This document shows positions 12,990 through 25,475 of a stretch of DNA of 64,000 bases, in pieces (position 1 is the stretch's first letter; every line of letters begins with the position of its first letter). The position numbers were made by a program, and so were the translations under genes. Source of the DNA: Membranipora membranacea (taxonomy: Eukaryota > Bryozoa > Gymnolaemata > Cheilostomatida > Membraniporidae); contig OU612068.1 in NCBI GenBank assembly GCA_914767715.1, positions 26,102,001 to 26,166,000 on the forward strand, written 5' to 3'. The notes under the pieces are model-generated. The model had not been told where the DNA came from, searched no databases, and worked only from the letters and a program-made list of their open reading frames with translations.

Positions 12990-15900
12990 ACCACAGTCAG
13001 CAGTGCAATGGTCCATCTCCAGATAACGCATTACAATGAATAACACCGGCATCTCTTCTATTTCCTATGATACTGGTATCACTTGAGAAATCGCCTCATG
13101 CTCTATACAAGACCGGCATCATGCTCGCCTGACAGATGAAAAATCACCACTCCTATCAAACTTCCCATCCTCGGCTGTGTCGCAGTTTGTGGAGATAAAA
13201 CTGTTGCTGACACTGAAACATTTGTCACGGTGGATGGAGCTATGCCTTGATGATAAAGATCTTATCATAAAATGACAATAAAAATTTCTTCAATAACATT
13301 GTGGGTGCAAGGTGCTTGAATGTTAAGATTGAATTTGATTCACTGGTTGTCAATATGTACCTTCCCATGACAAAACTTCATCAAACTTAAAACTTGTTAT
13401 GTAACATTGCTGGGACTGCTCATCTCTTATTCCTGCATTTACCAGATTCAAAGGTGATTGCATCTAATGCTGTCTGTAGTCACATGCACTGTAGGTTAAA
13501 GTTTGTGAATTGCCTTCAGAACAACACGGCATTAGTAGGAATGTAAAAGTTTACACAAATCCTCCCACTCTGCAAATAAAACTCTACATGTTGCAGCATA
13601 TTTCCCCTTTCCCTTAGACCAAGGCAAAATGTTTTGAGGCATTCAGTTAAGAGGCTTTGTGGCATATGGTGCCTGGTCAATAACCAACGCTTGCACTGTA
13701 TGAAGAGGCGATGTGTCAAATATGTTGAAGAGATTACCGGGTACCACACCTTATTCCTTGAATACAGAAGCTACTCAATTCATCATTTAAAATCTGAAGA
13801 TATTTGCCTTAGGAAGGCTTAAAAATAGCCATCAGTGTGTACTAGTGTTTGACAACAATGTACCTATCTTTTGATGTGATTGATTTACAAATAGATTTTT
13901 GCCAGCGATAAAATCACTACCATGTAAAGTAATAGATACTGCATATGAGAGATGCTAAAAGCAAATTATTTCAACTACTACTACTACTAATTATGTTTTA
14001 TTCATTTCATTTTTTCTAGTGCTCCGAACCAATATTGCACAGATAAATATTTTTATTCAAGCCTTTCAATGCCTTTTTAAAATACAACATCAAATATGGT
14101 ACAGAACTTGACAATCTTTTATTTAAGTTTTATGAATAAGAATTGCAACCTATGATGTTATGTAGATGAAGTTTGATCCATTTTGTCAGCATTCAGCTGT
14201 ACACATCCCACTGGTGAGCCGGCAGCGGATCAAATGGGCAACTCTAAACGCAGGGAAATTGAAATGACTTGATCCGGAAGTTACCCATTCGACACAATGA
14301 ACAAAACCGCCAATCTTTGATCTGTAAGGTGCTGTGTGTTGAATAGATATTTCACAACATTACCGGGATGAAAACAACTTGTTGTCTGGTCAGTGTCATA
14401 TGGTGTCGCAATGGCTGCTAAGTAACATAGCCGTTTTGTCACAATCATGGTAATTTATCAATGCCAAACTTGCCAAAATAAGCCTTCAGTCATCTGTTGG
14501 GGTATCTTAGTGTATTGGAGGCTGCTATCACAGACAGGCACTGTGGCTTCTATTTCTATACTGTGACAGATATGACGTGACAAAAAAGTGCTTTTGAAAA
14601 TCCATTTGTTTAAAAAACGTATGACAGTGGAGACTATCTTAACCTAATTTATTCAGGACTTTACATGGTGCGCAATATTAATTGTTCTCAAAAGGTTTTT
14701 TTTGTTCATTTATGGAAGTAGAAATGAGGATTGATTGATAAGATAAAGCCTGTGTCTTGGTGGGAGCTGGCACGCTACCTGTCATCATTAGGAGATGCAG
14801 AGCGCCACTTATTCACTTGCTGAAAAGTAAAACCATCAAAATTTTGAAACTACCGATAAGATGAAATGTTGTATGCAACTATACTTATTGCTGTTTGTGG
14901 GTGTTTTCACACACACCTCCTGACGTGTGAGCTGGCCAGAATACAGGATGAAGCTTTAAATATGTGACAAGTTAATCTTCCCGCTAGGTTATCGCTCTGA
15001 AGAGATCAGGGTTATGACATACATTAGAAGCTGTTCCATACTACACCGAGACAGGCCGGCGGTAACAGTAGGACAATGTGTGGTGGCTCTGGATTACAAA
15101 TAACAAAAGCCATTCTCTATGTGAACAGTGAATACTCTATAATCAGGTCTTACAGTAAATCTGACAGTTCCGAACATGATAGTTTGATTGCCTGGCTTGA
15201 CAAGCTAATAGCTTGAATGCTAGAGAAAAAATGTGTGTATGTTATCAAAGTCATAACATTAATGCATGGAGAAATTCAGTAGTGCCTCTTACGTGTTTCT
15301 AACAGGAACAGGTGCCTGTTAAAACCCGATAAATGACGGAGACACTTCTATAAGGCTATCAAACGTGTTATTATTTCATCTCCCTTACCAGTCATAGAAC
15401 ACTGGAAGTTGTGAAGGAAGGTTGTGGCCACTTAATAAAAAAGATTGCCAAATGAAAATGTCTTGGTGTTGTTTCCAACTGTCACTGGCATGTCAAACGG
15501 CGTCTGTTGGATCCTGGTTTTTTCTATGCCGAGATCTGTTGCAACATTTGAAAACAGGATGTTCAATGAATCACAAAACTCCCACTAAAAGAACTTAACT
15601 TGTGATCCTTTGTGCCATCGTTTGAAGATGATAATATATCCAAAAAAGATCGAGTCTGAATTTACAGTTGGAACAGAAAGGGAATTCATAATGCAATACA
15701 TTGTGGTATTAAATCTTAATTTTAGACGTAATGACGTAATAAATAGTATTCAGGATGGTTAGATAAACACGAGCTGACGTGTTTTCGCATAACGGCGGAT
15801 GAGGAATTTGGGCTTTCTGATGGTTAGAGAATAACAATGAAGCTCCAGCTGCCAAAATATTATTGAAGTGGCCTTTCACTGGTAAGCATTGAGCCAGCTG

Positions 15901-17930
15901 ACCTGCCTCACTTACCGTTGCAACTTGCAATTTTAATGGTCTTAATTTGGAAGGACTCTGGAGCGCCCCTCAACATCCATAAACAACAGGCAAACAAACA
16001 AACAAAAAACATGATTTTTTAACTTAAACACTTATTATGATATATTCACTCACATTAAGGGGTTCTTCCAATCGCCGCCACCCCCAACAATGTATCTCTG
16101 TTTGTTCCTCGCTGAGATGAACAAGACCTGCCAGAGATCTCTTTCCCAAATCGATCACTGATTTTTGGAATTTTAGCTTCTCAAAGCAAGATATGGAAAC
16201 GGAATTGCGGCCGGGGTGGAGGGGGGGGGGTTGTCAAGAGTCTGGGGCTAAGACTAGGGTTAGAGGGAAGTGATAGTGAGCCATACAAAGCCTCATTCAT
16301 TCTTAGAGAAGGACCCCAATGTTTTACCCAGAGATGAGTGAGTAATTATAGCGTTAATTAGGTAGGATGAAATGGATATGGATATGTTTTGGGGATGAAC
16401 ATTGAACTTTGAATAAAACCCTGGACCGTTGATCCAAGGTTGAAGACTTCTTTGATTGCTGTGATTTATAGAGTTGAAACTAAAGATTATCAATTTATCT
16501 CACTCGATCAAAACTGAAACCGAAAAGATGAGCAGTAAAAATAGATTGGAAGAGGGAAATGGTTATCATAAGAAAAATATATCAAAGCCATTATATTGAT
16601 ATTTATTTCTAAGTCAATGAGATCTGTCAAAGATGTAATTACCGAATTGTAAACTGTGCACTGTGTATGATGGATGATGAAATGGTTGTGCTGTTTGGGA
16701 AGCTGTTGGGACAATTAGAGGACCATACTCTTTTGTAGTGTTTTATTGTCTTGGGGAAGTTCAGAACAACATTATTTCAATCAAGTTTAGACTGTTATGT
16801 TTTTCCAAGTTATCTCCCTTGAACTTGAGGGACATGATACAATCATAAGAGAATTCTTGCATTTTTTTTTAATCGCTTGCCCAAGACTTGTGGAGAGTTC
16901 ATTTTAATTAGCATCAAACTTGCAATTCTACTTTTCATCTATACTGAGCACATCGCCAGTTGCGTGAAAAAGCAGGGCTCTCAACCAGTCGGATTTAGCC
17001 CGAGTTACTCAGGTTTTTAGGTTCAACTCAGGTAACTGAGGGGATTTCAGAATAAAGTGCAAAAAACTCGGATTTTGCCTTACACTCATACAAGATTTTT
17101 GTTGGGGAATTCCTTACAGTGAGGCCTAGTTCTACGAATTGTAAACAAGTATGGGTGAAGGAAGCTGAAAAAAGGGAGGAAAAAGGGAGATAGGGAGGAG
17201 GTGGGAAATACCCCTAAAAACTGGGAGGCTCCCTACCAAAAAGGGAGACTTGTCAGGTATGATGGCTAGTGCTGAAGCTTCCTGAGGAATGGGTTTGCAG
17301 ATTGCCGCATTAATTTGACTACATAAAATAAAACTGCTGCCAACCATCAAAATGTAAACAGGCCAATATGTGAATTTTAAATAAAATCTCATCAGAATTA
17401 GTGACTCAAATTTTATCAGTTGTCATAACCGCTTGGCTGGTACTATTCATCAATAAATGTGGTTTAAGAAAAGAAGAAATAGACAGAAAGAACTGTTCCT
17501 CTGCTACTCTGCCATTTGTTTCGTCTATGCATTTGCAAAAGCATACAAAAGTGTATGGGATAATAAAGATCTCCTTGTCACACTGTTAGAGAGAGGATCA
17601 AAAGTGTAATCCGGAGCTTTGTCACCGTTTTTCCCCAGCACAGGGAGTTTAGGAAGTAATCGATCTGTTTTTAGCTAAGCGTGTGCCAGCCTGTGAATAT
17701 CTTAGCGAGCTCCTGTCACTGTGATGTTGTAATCCCTCTACCACACCTCTGCTTTGTACAGAACACCAACCAGTGATAGTCTGTCGTGTCAGTTATTGGA
17801 GATGCTTGGCTCATTATTCCATGATTAACATAAAGCCAGTGTAGACTGGTGATAGTCAACATGTCATATCAGCTTTACTCTTAAAACATCATCAATTATC
17901 TACACACTTCCCAAAAAGAGAGTGCCTGAG
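12990..17930. other. Intergenic region, no gene recognised
   Basis: Short open frames here have no recognisable motif or coding signature. Present are small inverted and dispersed repeats, including 17145-17270, which recurs in opposite orientation at about 23940-24055 (shared motif GGGAGGCTCCCTA). The sequence is AT-rich with scattered homopolymers. It presumably contains upstream regulatory DNA of the two flanking secreted-protein genes, but I see no defined element. Confidence 0.5.
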
Positions 17931-17932
17931 AG

Positions 17933-17941
17933 TATATAAAG
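17933..17941 (+). promoter_or_regulatory. TATA box and conserved 5' block of GN1
   Basis: TATATAAAG is followed by GAGCATCATTCGACAGAG and a GT donor after 18011, marking a short non-coding first exon. The block TATA - GAGCATCATTCGAC - AACCATCC..GACTTG recurs upstream of GN2, GN5 and, with changes, GN3 and GN6. It is therefore the shared core promoter of the family. Confidence 0.8.
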
Positions 17942-18361
17942 GCCTGGGCTTGTGTTGAAGAGCATCATTCGACAGAGTTTGAGCTAGAGCTCGAGTAACC
18001 ATCCTTAACTGGTAGGTATTTGTAAATAATCTGTTTTGTTTCTTCTTCTCAAATTGGAGTTCGAGATAAAATTGATACTATTGATGCTTAATCATCTTAT
18101 TCAAAAACTTACAAAAAATGATCATGGCACTTGAATTTTACAGAGAATATCCTTAAAAGTATTAAAACATACTTAATTGAATAGATTTATTATTTTCATG
18201 TTATACAGTTAATGCAACAACTGTGATTTTGCAAAGACCAGTCACTTCAGTACGCAGTTTCAATACTATTGCAACGTATATTTTTCAAAAAAATTCTGTG
18301 AAACATTATTTGGATAATTCCGCTTGCTGTTTGCAGCTTATATCTACCGACAGAGAACAAG

Positions 18362-19886
18362 ATGAGAGTTTTTATTCTAGCTGCCTGCCTGCTAGTTGCT
18401 GTTTATGCCAGCCCAGTAAAGAGAAGCACTGGTTGTAAGTATAATGTCTCTGTCTACCATCATATCAAATTCTTGAGCTATCTACTTTGGTGTCTGATCA
18501 AAGTAACTTGAAAATGATCTCATATAAGCATTGATATTGTTGTAGAAGTTTTATCTACAAAAATTGCACCTTGAATCATTGTTTCCAATTATTCCAGACC
18601 AAAAGCCTGCACCTGGTCCATTTAATGGCGATGAGAATGGTAATGATAACCAAGGTACTGGAACCAATGGAAATGAGAATGGAAACAGGAACATTGGATG
18701 TGGAAACAACGGAAACCGTGACGGAAACAAGAACGCAGGCGAAGGCAGCAATGGAAACAAGAACGGAAATGATAACCTTGGCTGTGGAGATAACGGAAAC
18801 GACTCCGGAAACGGAAATGTAGGCAGTGGAGACAATGGAAACAACGGAGGAAATAAAAATGTTGGATTTGGAAATGCTGGTAACAGTGCTGGTAATGGAA
18901 ACAGAGGAGCCGGAAGTAATGGTAATAATGGTGGTAACAAGAACGCTGGAGATGGTAATTTTGGAAATAGAAATGGAAACTTCAATGAAGGACCAGGAGA
19001 TAACGGAAATAACAACGGTAATGTCAACTACGGAAACGGAAATTTTGGAAACGATGGTGGAAACTTGAATTCTGGATCCGGAAATAATGGTAACTCAAAT
19101 GGAGGCTTCAATAATGGAAATGGAAACAGCGGAAACTCAAATGGAAACCAGAACAACGGCGAAGGAGACAGAGGAAATGGCAATGGTAATGGTAACAGTG
19201 GAGATGGTAACCAAGGTAACAAGAACGGAAATGGAAACAGCGGAAGTGGAGATGATGGAAACAAGAACGGAAACGGAAACAAAAGCACTGGAGATAATGG
19301 AAACACCAACGGAAGCGGAAACTCTGGAAGCGGAGACCGAGGAAACAAAAATGGAAATTCCAATAATGGTTCTGGAAACAACGGAAACACCAACGGAAAC
19401 TCAAACAGAGGAAGCGGAAGTGATGGCAATGCAAACGGCAATGGAAACAAGGGCAAAGGAGACAATGGAAACGCAAATGGCAACAGTGGCACAGGAAGCG
19501 GAGATGATGGCAACAGAAATGGAAACTCAAATGATGGCACTGGAGACAATGGAAACAAGAATGGAAACAAGAACAATGGAAGTGCTGATAATGGTAACAG
19601 CAATGGCAGCGGTAACAGCGGATCAGGCGATAACGGAAATGCCAATGGTAACAAGAATGATGGACATGGGCTCAACGGTAACCAGAACGGAAATAGCAAT
19701 GATGGAAAGGGAGACAATGGAAACGCAAATGGAAACCAAAACACTGGAAATGGAATCAACGGAAACAACAACGGAAATGGAAACACAGGGTCAGGAAAGA
19801 ACGGAAATGGAAACGGAAATGGCAATGTTCAACTTTCTCGAGAAGCACTCAATAAGCTTATTGCACAGAGGTCCGGCGGTTACTAA
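18362..19886 (+). CDS. GN1: secreted Gly/Asn 14-residue repeat protein (28 units)
   Basis: Coding exons 18362-18434 and 18598-19886 join in phase (a split Tyr codon) to give 453 residues. A 5'UTR exon ends at 18011 and the coding exon acceptor is at 18336. The signal peptide MRVFILAACLLVAVYA is followed by SPVKR, a likely dibasic cleavage site, then YQKPAPGPFNGDENGNDN. Next come 28 consecutive 14-residue units of pattern xGxGxxGNxxGNxN (such as DGHGLNGNQNGNSN). The protein ends in a non-repetitive tail VQLSREALNKLIAQRSGGY. There are only two Cys in the repeats, no transmembrane helix and no catalytic domain. Function is unknown. Compositionally it recalls the Gly-X-Asn domain of molluscan nacrein, without the carbonic anhydrase. 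A poly(A)-like ATTAAA lies at 20024-20029. Confidence 0.92.
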
Positions 19887-19889
19887 TGA

Positions 19890-22800
19890 TAAAAACTGCT
19901 TGGGCTTGTTGCTTAGCGTTACAGTATGAGTAGATATTAATGGTTAAACTCATCTATTTTATTTTGTTATTTCGAAATGTTGATTGAATTTTCTTTCGTT
20001 ACTACCTATATTGTTGGAGTTTTATTAAAGATACGGACCTGAAAATATAAAAATGTAAAATCAACACTCAGCTGATCCCTCATTGCTTATGAATGACAGA
20101 CTGTGTTAATGGTTTGTGCTGCTGCTTCACCTTACTTCAACTGCATTCTGAGAAATGCAAAAGCACATTACTATATTTAGGAATCTAATAGTTTAGAGAA
20201 ACTCAAATTCACCAATAATATCAAAAGATGATGTATATATATATGCATTTAAACCATCCCAGAATAAACCACCTCCCAAAAATCACACACATCTCGAACT
20301 CAGACAACTCATATAATCACAACTATGCTGACCACATTATCAACCTTCTGACCGTTCAGCTATCGTCATAGCTGCAAAAAAAAGTCTCTAGTCTCTACCA
20401 ACACTCATGTGAAATCAGCTACATATCTTTATAGTTGTAATGTGAAAGCTGATGGATAAGTTTCTTATTGCTTATTAGTCAGAGGTTATTAGTTAGGGTC
20501 AGAGTCTTTTCCATCCGTTGTAAAGGAGGAGAATTTTGATATTTTTATCTCAGGTGCTTTAGTGGGTGTCATACACAGGCAGCAACATGCCATGATGAAA
20601 TATGCAGACAACACTATGTGGCAGTCTAGTCTTTTAGAGAAAATCTGCCTGCCCCCTTTCCAGTCAGTCACATGTCACATCATCATTTGTGCTGCCGAGT
20701 AATACAATATAAAGCTTAGCTACACCCGAGTGTGCTGCGTTCCAGTTACGATCTTTGATCATTTTATTTTGACAGTCCGTATGCAGGGTTATCCAGGCTA
20801 TTGCATCGCATATCCTGATGGGTGTTGGCGCATGGATTGGATGCATGGGTTTTGCTCATGGAAGTCAGAAGTATTCAATACAGAGGCTATCTGGCCAATG
20901 AACTCCCTCTTCCTCAGGAATAACAACAGGACGATATTGACCAATCAGCAAACAGTACCGCTTGAGCTATGTCTGGGACATTTGTGGAAATCAAAATGGC
21001 CGCCAAGTGATGAAATCAATATCACATCTATGAAAAAAAATGGCTAATAAGCCCATATTCCTTACAAAAGAGTTCATGACTATAAGTTGTATCTCAAGAA
21101 AACATCTTACCCTACCAGTCTACAGCTGCATCACTTGCCAAATATACCTGATGGTAGTGTTATTGATTATGTGAACATCAACACACGTGTATATTTTGTT
21201 GCTTATTTCTTTGTTGGCTCAGAAGATATAGTTAGGGTGGTCTCTTGGGCCCCAAACTATACTCATTGGATAGAGCACATGTTGTAGGTAATCAGCTATG
21301 TTTCACTTTTCCAAAACATTGTCCATGTGAGAGGGTTGCAAGCCTCATATGAAAAAATGTGTCTTCAAACTATTTCACAAATGATACAATTTCACAATAA
21401 ATATCTTCAGTCATAGTGCACTTAGAGATATTTGGTTTTTTTTATCAGGCATACACCTATTTAATTGAGATCAACTATGAATCAAATACAGCTTACTACC
21501 CCTCAATATTCCTAGAAACATGATCTGCTCTGCGCTGAATTGGTGGCAGTGAACCTTCTCAGCCAATGAAAGCCCTGATATTATTTGATGCAGTGAGTCT
21601 ATTGTTTGTTCTCTTTTGTTTAGCGGCATACACAATGAAAGCCAAATATTCCTATATAGACCATCAAAATAATCCTATATTATAAGGGACACAAATAGAT
21701 AGGCCAATTGTCCAGGACATCACACTAGACCATACCCACAATACCCATTCTTGAGGAAGAGGGAGTTCATTGATCTGGCGCTGTCATAAGTAATTACTTC
21801 ATCGTATCAGCTTGAGTTCAGCAATTAGAAATAAATAACATACAATATATCATTTTATAAATACATTTTAATAAAAAATAATATTCCTTATAGAATATCA
21901 TACTGTTATAATATAAAATATAGTTATGTAATATTATATATGGTAATGGTATATGGTATGATATAACAAATTGGAAATTTTCATTCACATCAACCAGATT
22001 TTTTTTGTGTTGAAAAAATAAAAAATAAAATTTCAATTTTTGTTTTTCATTTTTCGTATTGAAATCAAAAACCAAATGTTACAAATGTATAACCTTCACT
22101 GCTATTGGCTGGTCGACCATATAATAATGGACTTTGATGATTAGTATGTGAAGATATTATTGTGCCATAAATCACTGCGCAAAAAGCAAAAACTGATATC
22201 TCTGAAAATTAATGTTAACATTCCACTTCTTGGTGTTGGTATACACTTTCAATTCCCTTCCTGTCTAAGGGTGAAAAGAGGTTTCAGTGTATGGAGTTTA
22301 CCCTTTTAGCATGTTCAAGCATATGTGATCACAGTTGAAACAAATTTGCACCATGTACCATTTGTACCTGTATTATTAAGAGGGATGACGTAATTGTTAT
22401 CTCTTTTTGCGGTTTGTTCACCTAAGGTTCTCCTGGACCAATGATTATGCCTTTTGTGAAAATGAGTCAACTTGCGAGAATCGGTGGTATCTGAGTTCCG
22501 TTCTAAACTGCATTTGTGCTGGCTTCACCTTGATGTATCAACCAGTATTTGCAAGAAATGACTATCTGATCACTTTCGGCAGATCTGAAGCGGAAAAAGA
22601 TTTTCAATCAGGCTTAGCACTTGGGAAGTAGCAACTTCAGAGCAAAAGATTATGGCTGTGTTTGCTTGAAGACTACACTATATGAACACTGTTGATAGTC
22701 CCATATATAATATCATACTGCTATATATATATATATATTAATACCAAATATACGAAATAGAGAACGAACAATAAAGATTGTGTAGATATGATCTAGCATA

Positions 22801-22930
22801 GCAGTGAGATAATATACTGCCAATTAATCAGCTGACTACTCGACCGCCCGACTCCAATTATTGATTGATCAAGTCATTGAATGCACCAATCTATTGGCAA
22901 TTATTTTGCAGTGTTAGCAGTGCACCCTTA
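19890..22930. other. 3'UTR of GN1 and intergenic region
   Basis: After the GN1 poly(A) region I see no gene. An inverted pair around 20885-20925 and 21740-21785 shares GAACTCCCTCTTCCTC and its complement, suggesting the edges of a decayed MITE. The open frames at 20730-21047 and 22407-22631 have no recognisable domain. AT-rich low-complexity DNA occupies about 21800-22080, and a short TA microsatellite lies near 22722-22738. Confidence 0.45.
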
Positions 22931-22934
22931 TATC

Positions 22935-23580
22935 ATAATAATATCACAGAGTAAGGATATACAGAGGGGACACTTCAATGATAGTTATAGTACCTGTGGT
23001 TTTTTATTCACATCCCTACCTCTGATGGGCCATTATTCATTCTGTATTTATCCTAAAGACTGATTTCCAACTTTGTTGAAATGTCCAACCTACAAGCTAT
23101 ACACCATATTATTGTCATTTTTTGCTAGGATACATAGGCTATGAGCTATCTGTGTTTTTAAAGTGAGTTATATCATATAGATTTACATGTAGCCTAGGAC
23201 AATACACGGACATTATTCTTAATTTTGATGACCAGAAGTTTATCAATCGTAAATCTATATGATAAAACTCATTTTACAAATGCAGGTAGCTCGTAGCCTA
23301 TGTATCTTAGCAAAAAAATGACAATAATATGGTGTATAGCTTGAAGGTTGGACATTCCAACTAAGTTGGAAATCAGTCTTTAGGATAAATACAGAATGAA
23401 TAATGGCCCGTCAAAGGTAGGGATGTCTGCAAGAAAAATGCCATCATAACATTTTTATAGAGATAATGAGTTTTTGGCATCCAGCTGTGCACAATTTTCC
23501 CCCAGTGAATAAAAAACCACAGGCACTATAACTGTTATTGAAGTGACCCCTCTGTATATCCTTACTCTGTGATAATATGT
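22935..23580. mobile_element. Foldback (long inverted repeat) element
   Basis: The left arm (about 22935-23185) contains CACAGAGTAAGGATATACAG, CCTGTGGTTTTTTATTCAC and CAGAATGAATAATGG-type sequence complement. It is matched in reverse by the right arm (about 23245-23580), which ends CTGTATATCCTTACTCTGTG. The right arm has an extra block of about 80 bp (near 23430-23510) that the left arm lacks. No coding sequence is present, so a non-autonomous foldback or MITE is the best reading. Confidence 0.75.
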
Positions 23581-23584
23581 ATAA

Positions 23585-25460
23585 TGAGTAAATAATTACG
23601 ATAAACTAGCCTCAAAACTACCCAAAAGGACTGAGCAAATTTGTCTTAACATTGTAGGTATGTATGAGACAGTGCACAACTTGGGCAGGTACGTCCTATG
23701 TTTCAGCAATAAACGGTCAGATAATAATTTGACCAACCCTCTGGCTTTAGAAAAACTTACCATATGCGTGTGTATCATGATGTTCGAGTACGATGTGCAG
23801 GTATTAGAATAATCCGCCTATATAGTGAGAAAGCGTAATTTTGTTTTTGCATCTAGGTTCCTTACATAATGATTGTGAGCCACCGCCATGCCCATCTCCG
23901 GTGGCTGGCAATGTAAGTTTAGACCTATTGAAATGCTGTACAGTGCATACCTGGCAAGTCTCCCTATTTGGTAGAGAGGCTCCCAGTTTTTAGGGTCTTT
24001 TTCATCCCCTCCCTATCTCCCTTTATCCTCTTTTTCAGCTTCCTTCACCAAGAAAATTGTTGAAGCCTTTTTTTGCACCAGAAACTTCCAGCACTTCCAC
24101 CACAGTACATATACCTATGTAATTGCTTATTTCCATAACTGTTTGTATGCAGCTAGTCATTATCTTTACCTAGCCTAACACTAATGATAGGGCTGTCTCT
24201 CCTAGTTTAAAAAAAAAGTGCAGCCTTCTCGTTTGTAAAATCGGGTGAAATGACGCAATTGATAATATGAATGCTCAAGTTTTGGCTTATATATACGACC
24301 AACGAGGGCAGAATTGCACCGACACTGCGAGATGCAGAGTCGTACTCTGGGTCGGGAGTTTGTCTGCGGAGACCTCCTGATTTCTTGGTCAACCAACTTG
24401 CCATGTATGGTACAGTGTGTGACTGTGCAGAATATCGATCTGATTAAGTAATGACTCTCTTGCTTAGAGTAAAAAATCTTTTAGCTAGTAGATCAAGTTT
24501 GAGTGACTATACCTGCATGCATCCATTCTACTAATGAGCTCATCGCAGTTTGAGGGAGGGCAACTCCAAATGCAGGCAAATCATATAATACTTGTTCTAA
24601 TGTTGCTTAAGCACTTAAACTGCGACGGGATAGCTATTAGTAGCACATCATCATCAACCACTTTTCCCACCCACAAAGTGGTTGGTAATGAAATGCCACT
24701 ACACTACCAGCTATCCCGACACAGTTTAAACGATTAAACTAGTTCTAATGGAGTGATTAACTGGTGTAAGATTTGACTTTCACTATATCCTTATGCATTA
24801 TCTGTTGTATCCGTAGAGTTATCATATAATAGCTCTATGGTTGTATCCATAAATATTCCTGTATCCGATCTACTAGAGGGATATGGGCACCAACTATGGA
24901 AGCCTACATGAGTTGTGGTGGATTAGTAAAATTGTGACAAACTGTGAGGCTTCCCAACACACTCTGGGATTTGACACAATGATTGGTATCATCAAGATTT
25001 TATATTGGATTTCAGATAAGAAGATCCCAAAATTGTGTTATGTTGGTGTAGCCTCTTTTTCCATATACTTTCTACCTTCCTCGCACCATTTTGAATTGAT
25101 ACCTTATAGTGTCTGTTTAGTTGCCTGAAGTCACCCGAAGTGAAAATGATGAAGTGTAATTCATATCGAGGCGACTCCAAGATCATCAGCAAGCCAGTTA
25201 TTTTCTTACATCAATCATCATTGCCGGTTTCTTCCTACTTTTCTGACGTTGGGGTCTGCATCAGTCTGTGCAAGGACGGATCACTTGTTTGGTGTGATCT
25301 GGTTGTTATTGCCTCATTATTTCATAATTAACATAAATGCCTTGTACCGAACAGGAAAAAATGATATGTCTGAAGTGTGACCCAGTGTAAGTCAAGATGT
25401 CAACTTAGCATTGCTTTTAAAACGCTATCAATCACCAGTACAGTTCCGTGACTGATGTAT
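23585..25460. other. Intergenic region with a small hairpin element
   Basis: No gene is recognised. A hairpin of about 130 bp at 24605-24735 pairs TAAACTGCGACGGGATAGCT with AGCTATCCCGACACAGTTTA around a loop containing AACCACTTT and AAAGTGGTT, a probable MITE. The stretch 23940-24055 is the reverse-oriented partner of 17145-17270. The last 200 bp resemble the GN1 upstream flank. Confidence 0.45.
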
Positions 25461-25466
25461 TGAAGG

Positions 25467-25475
25467 TATTTAAAG
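25467..25475 (+). promoter_or_regulatory. TATA-like box of GN2
   Basis: TATTTAAAG stands where the other copies have TATATAAAG and is followed by the family block GGCTCAGCACAGAGTTGGAG and GAGCATCATTCGACGGAG. The first non-coding exon ends near 25550 (GACTTGTAG then GTAAGG). Confidence 0.7.

Noticed and set aside
13516-13749. Minus-strand frame of 77 codons in the intergenic region
   Set aside because: No recognised domain, no splice or promoter context and no copy elsewhere in the window.
19028-19825. Antisense proline/leucine/phenylalanine repeat frames over the GN1, GN2 and GN6 exons
   Set aside because: Mirror images of the GN repeat with no own promoter, splice or start context; the coding strand is fixed by the signal-peptide exon and conserved tail.
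20730-21047. Plus-strand frame of 105 codons
   Set aside because: Overlaps the edge of an inverted repeat (20885-20925/21740-21785) and has no recognisable motif; probably part of a decayed element.
24202-24404. Two overlapping minus-strand frames with RPRVRLCIS-type sequence
   Set aside because: Short, mutually overlapping and without motif or gene context.
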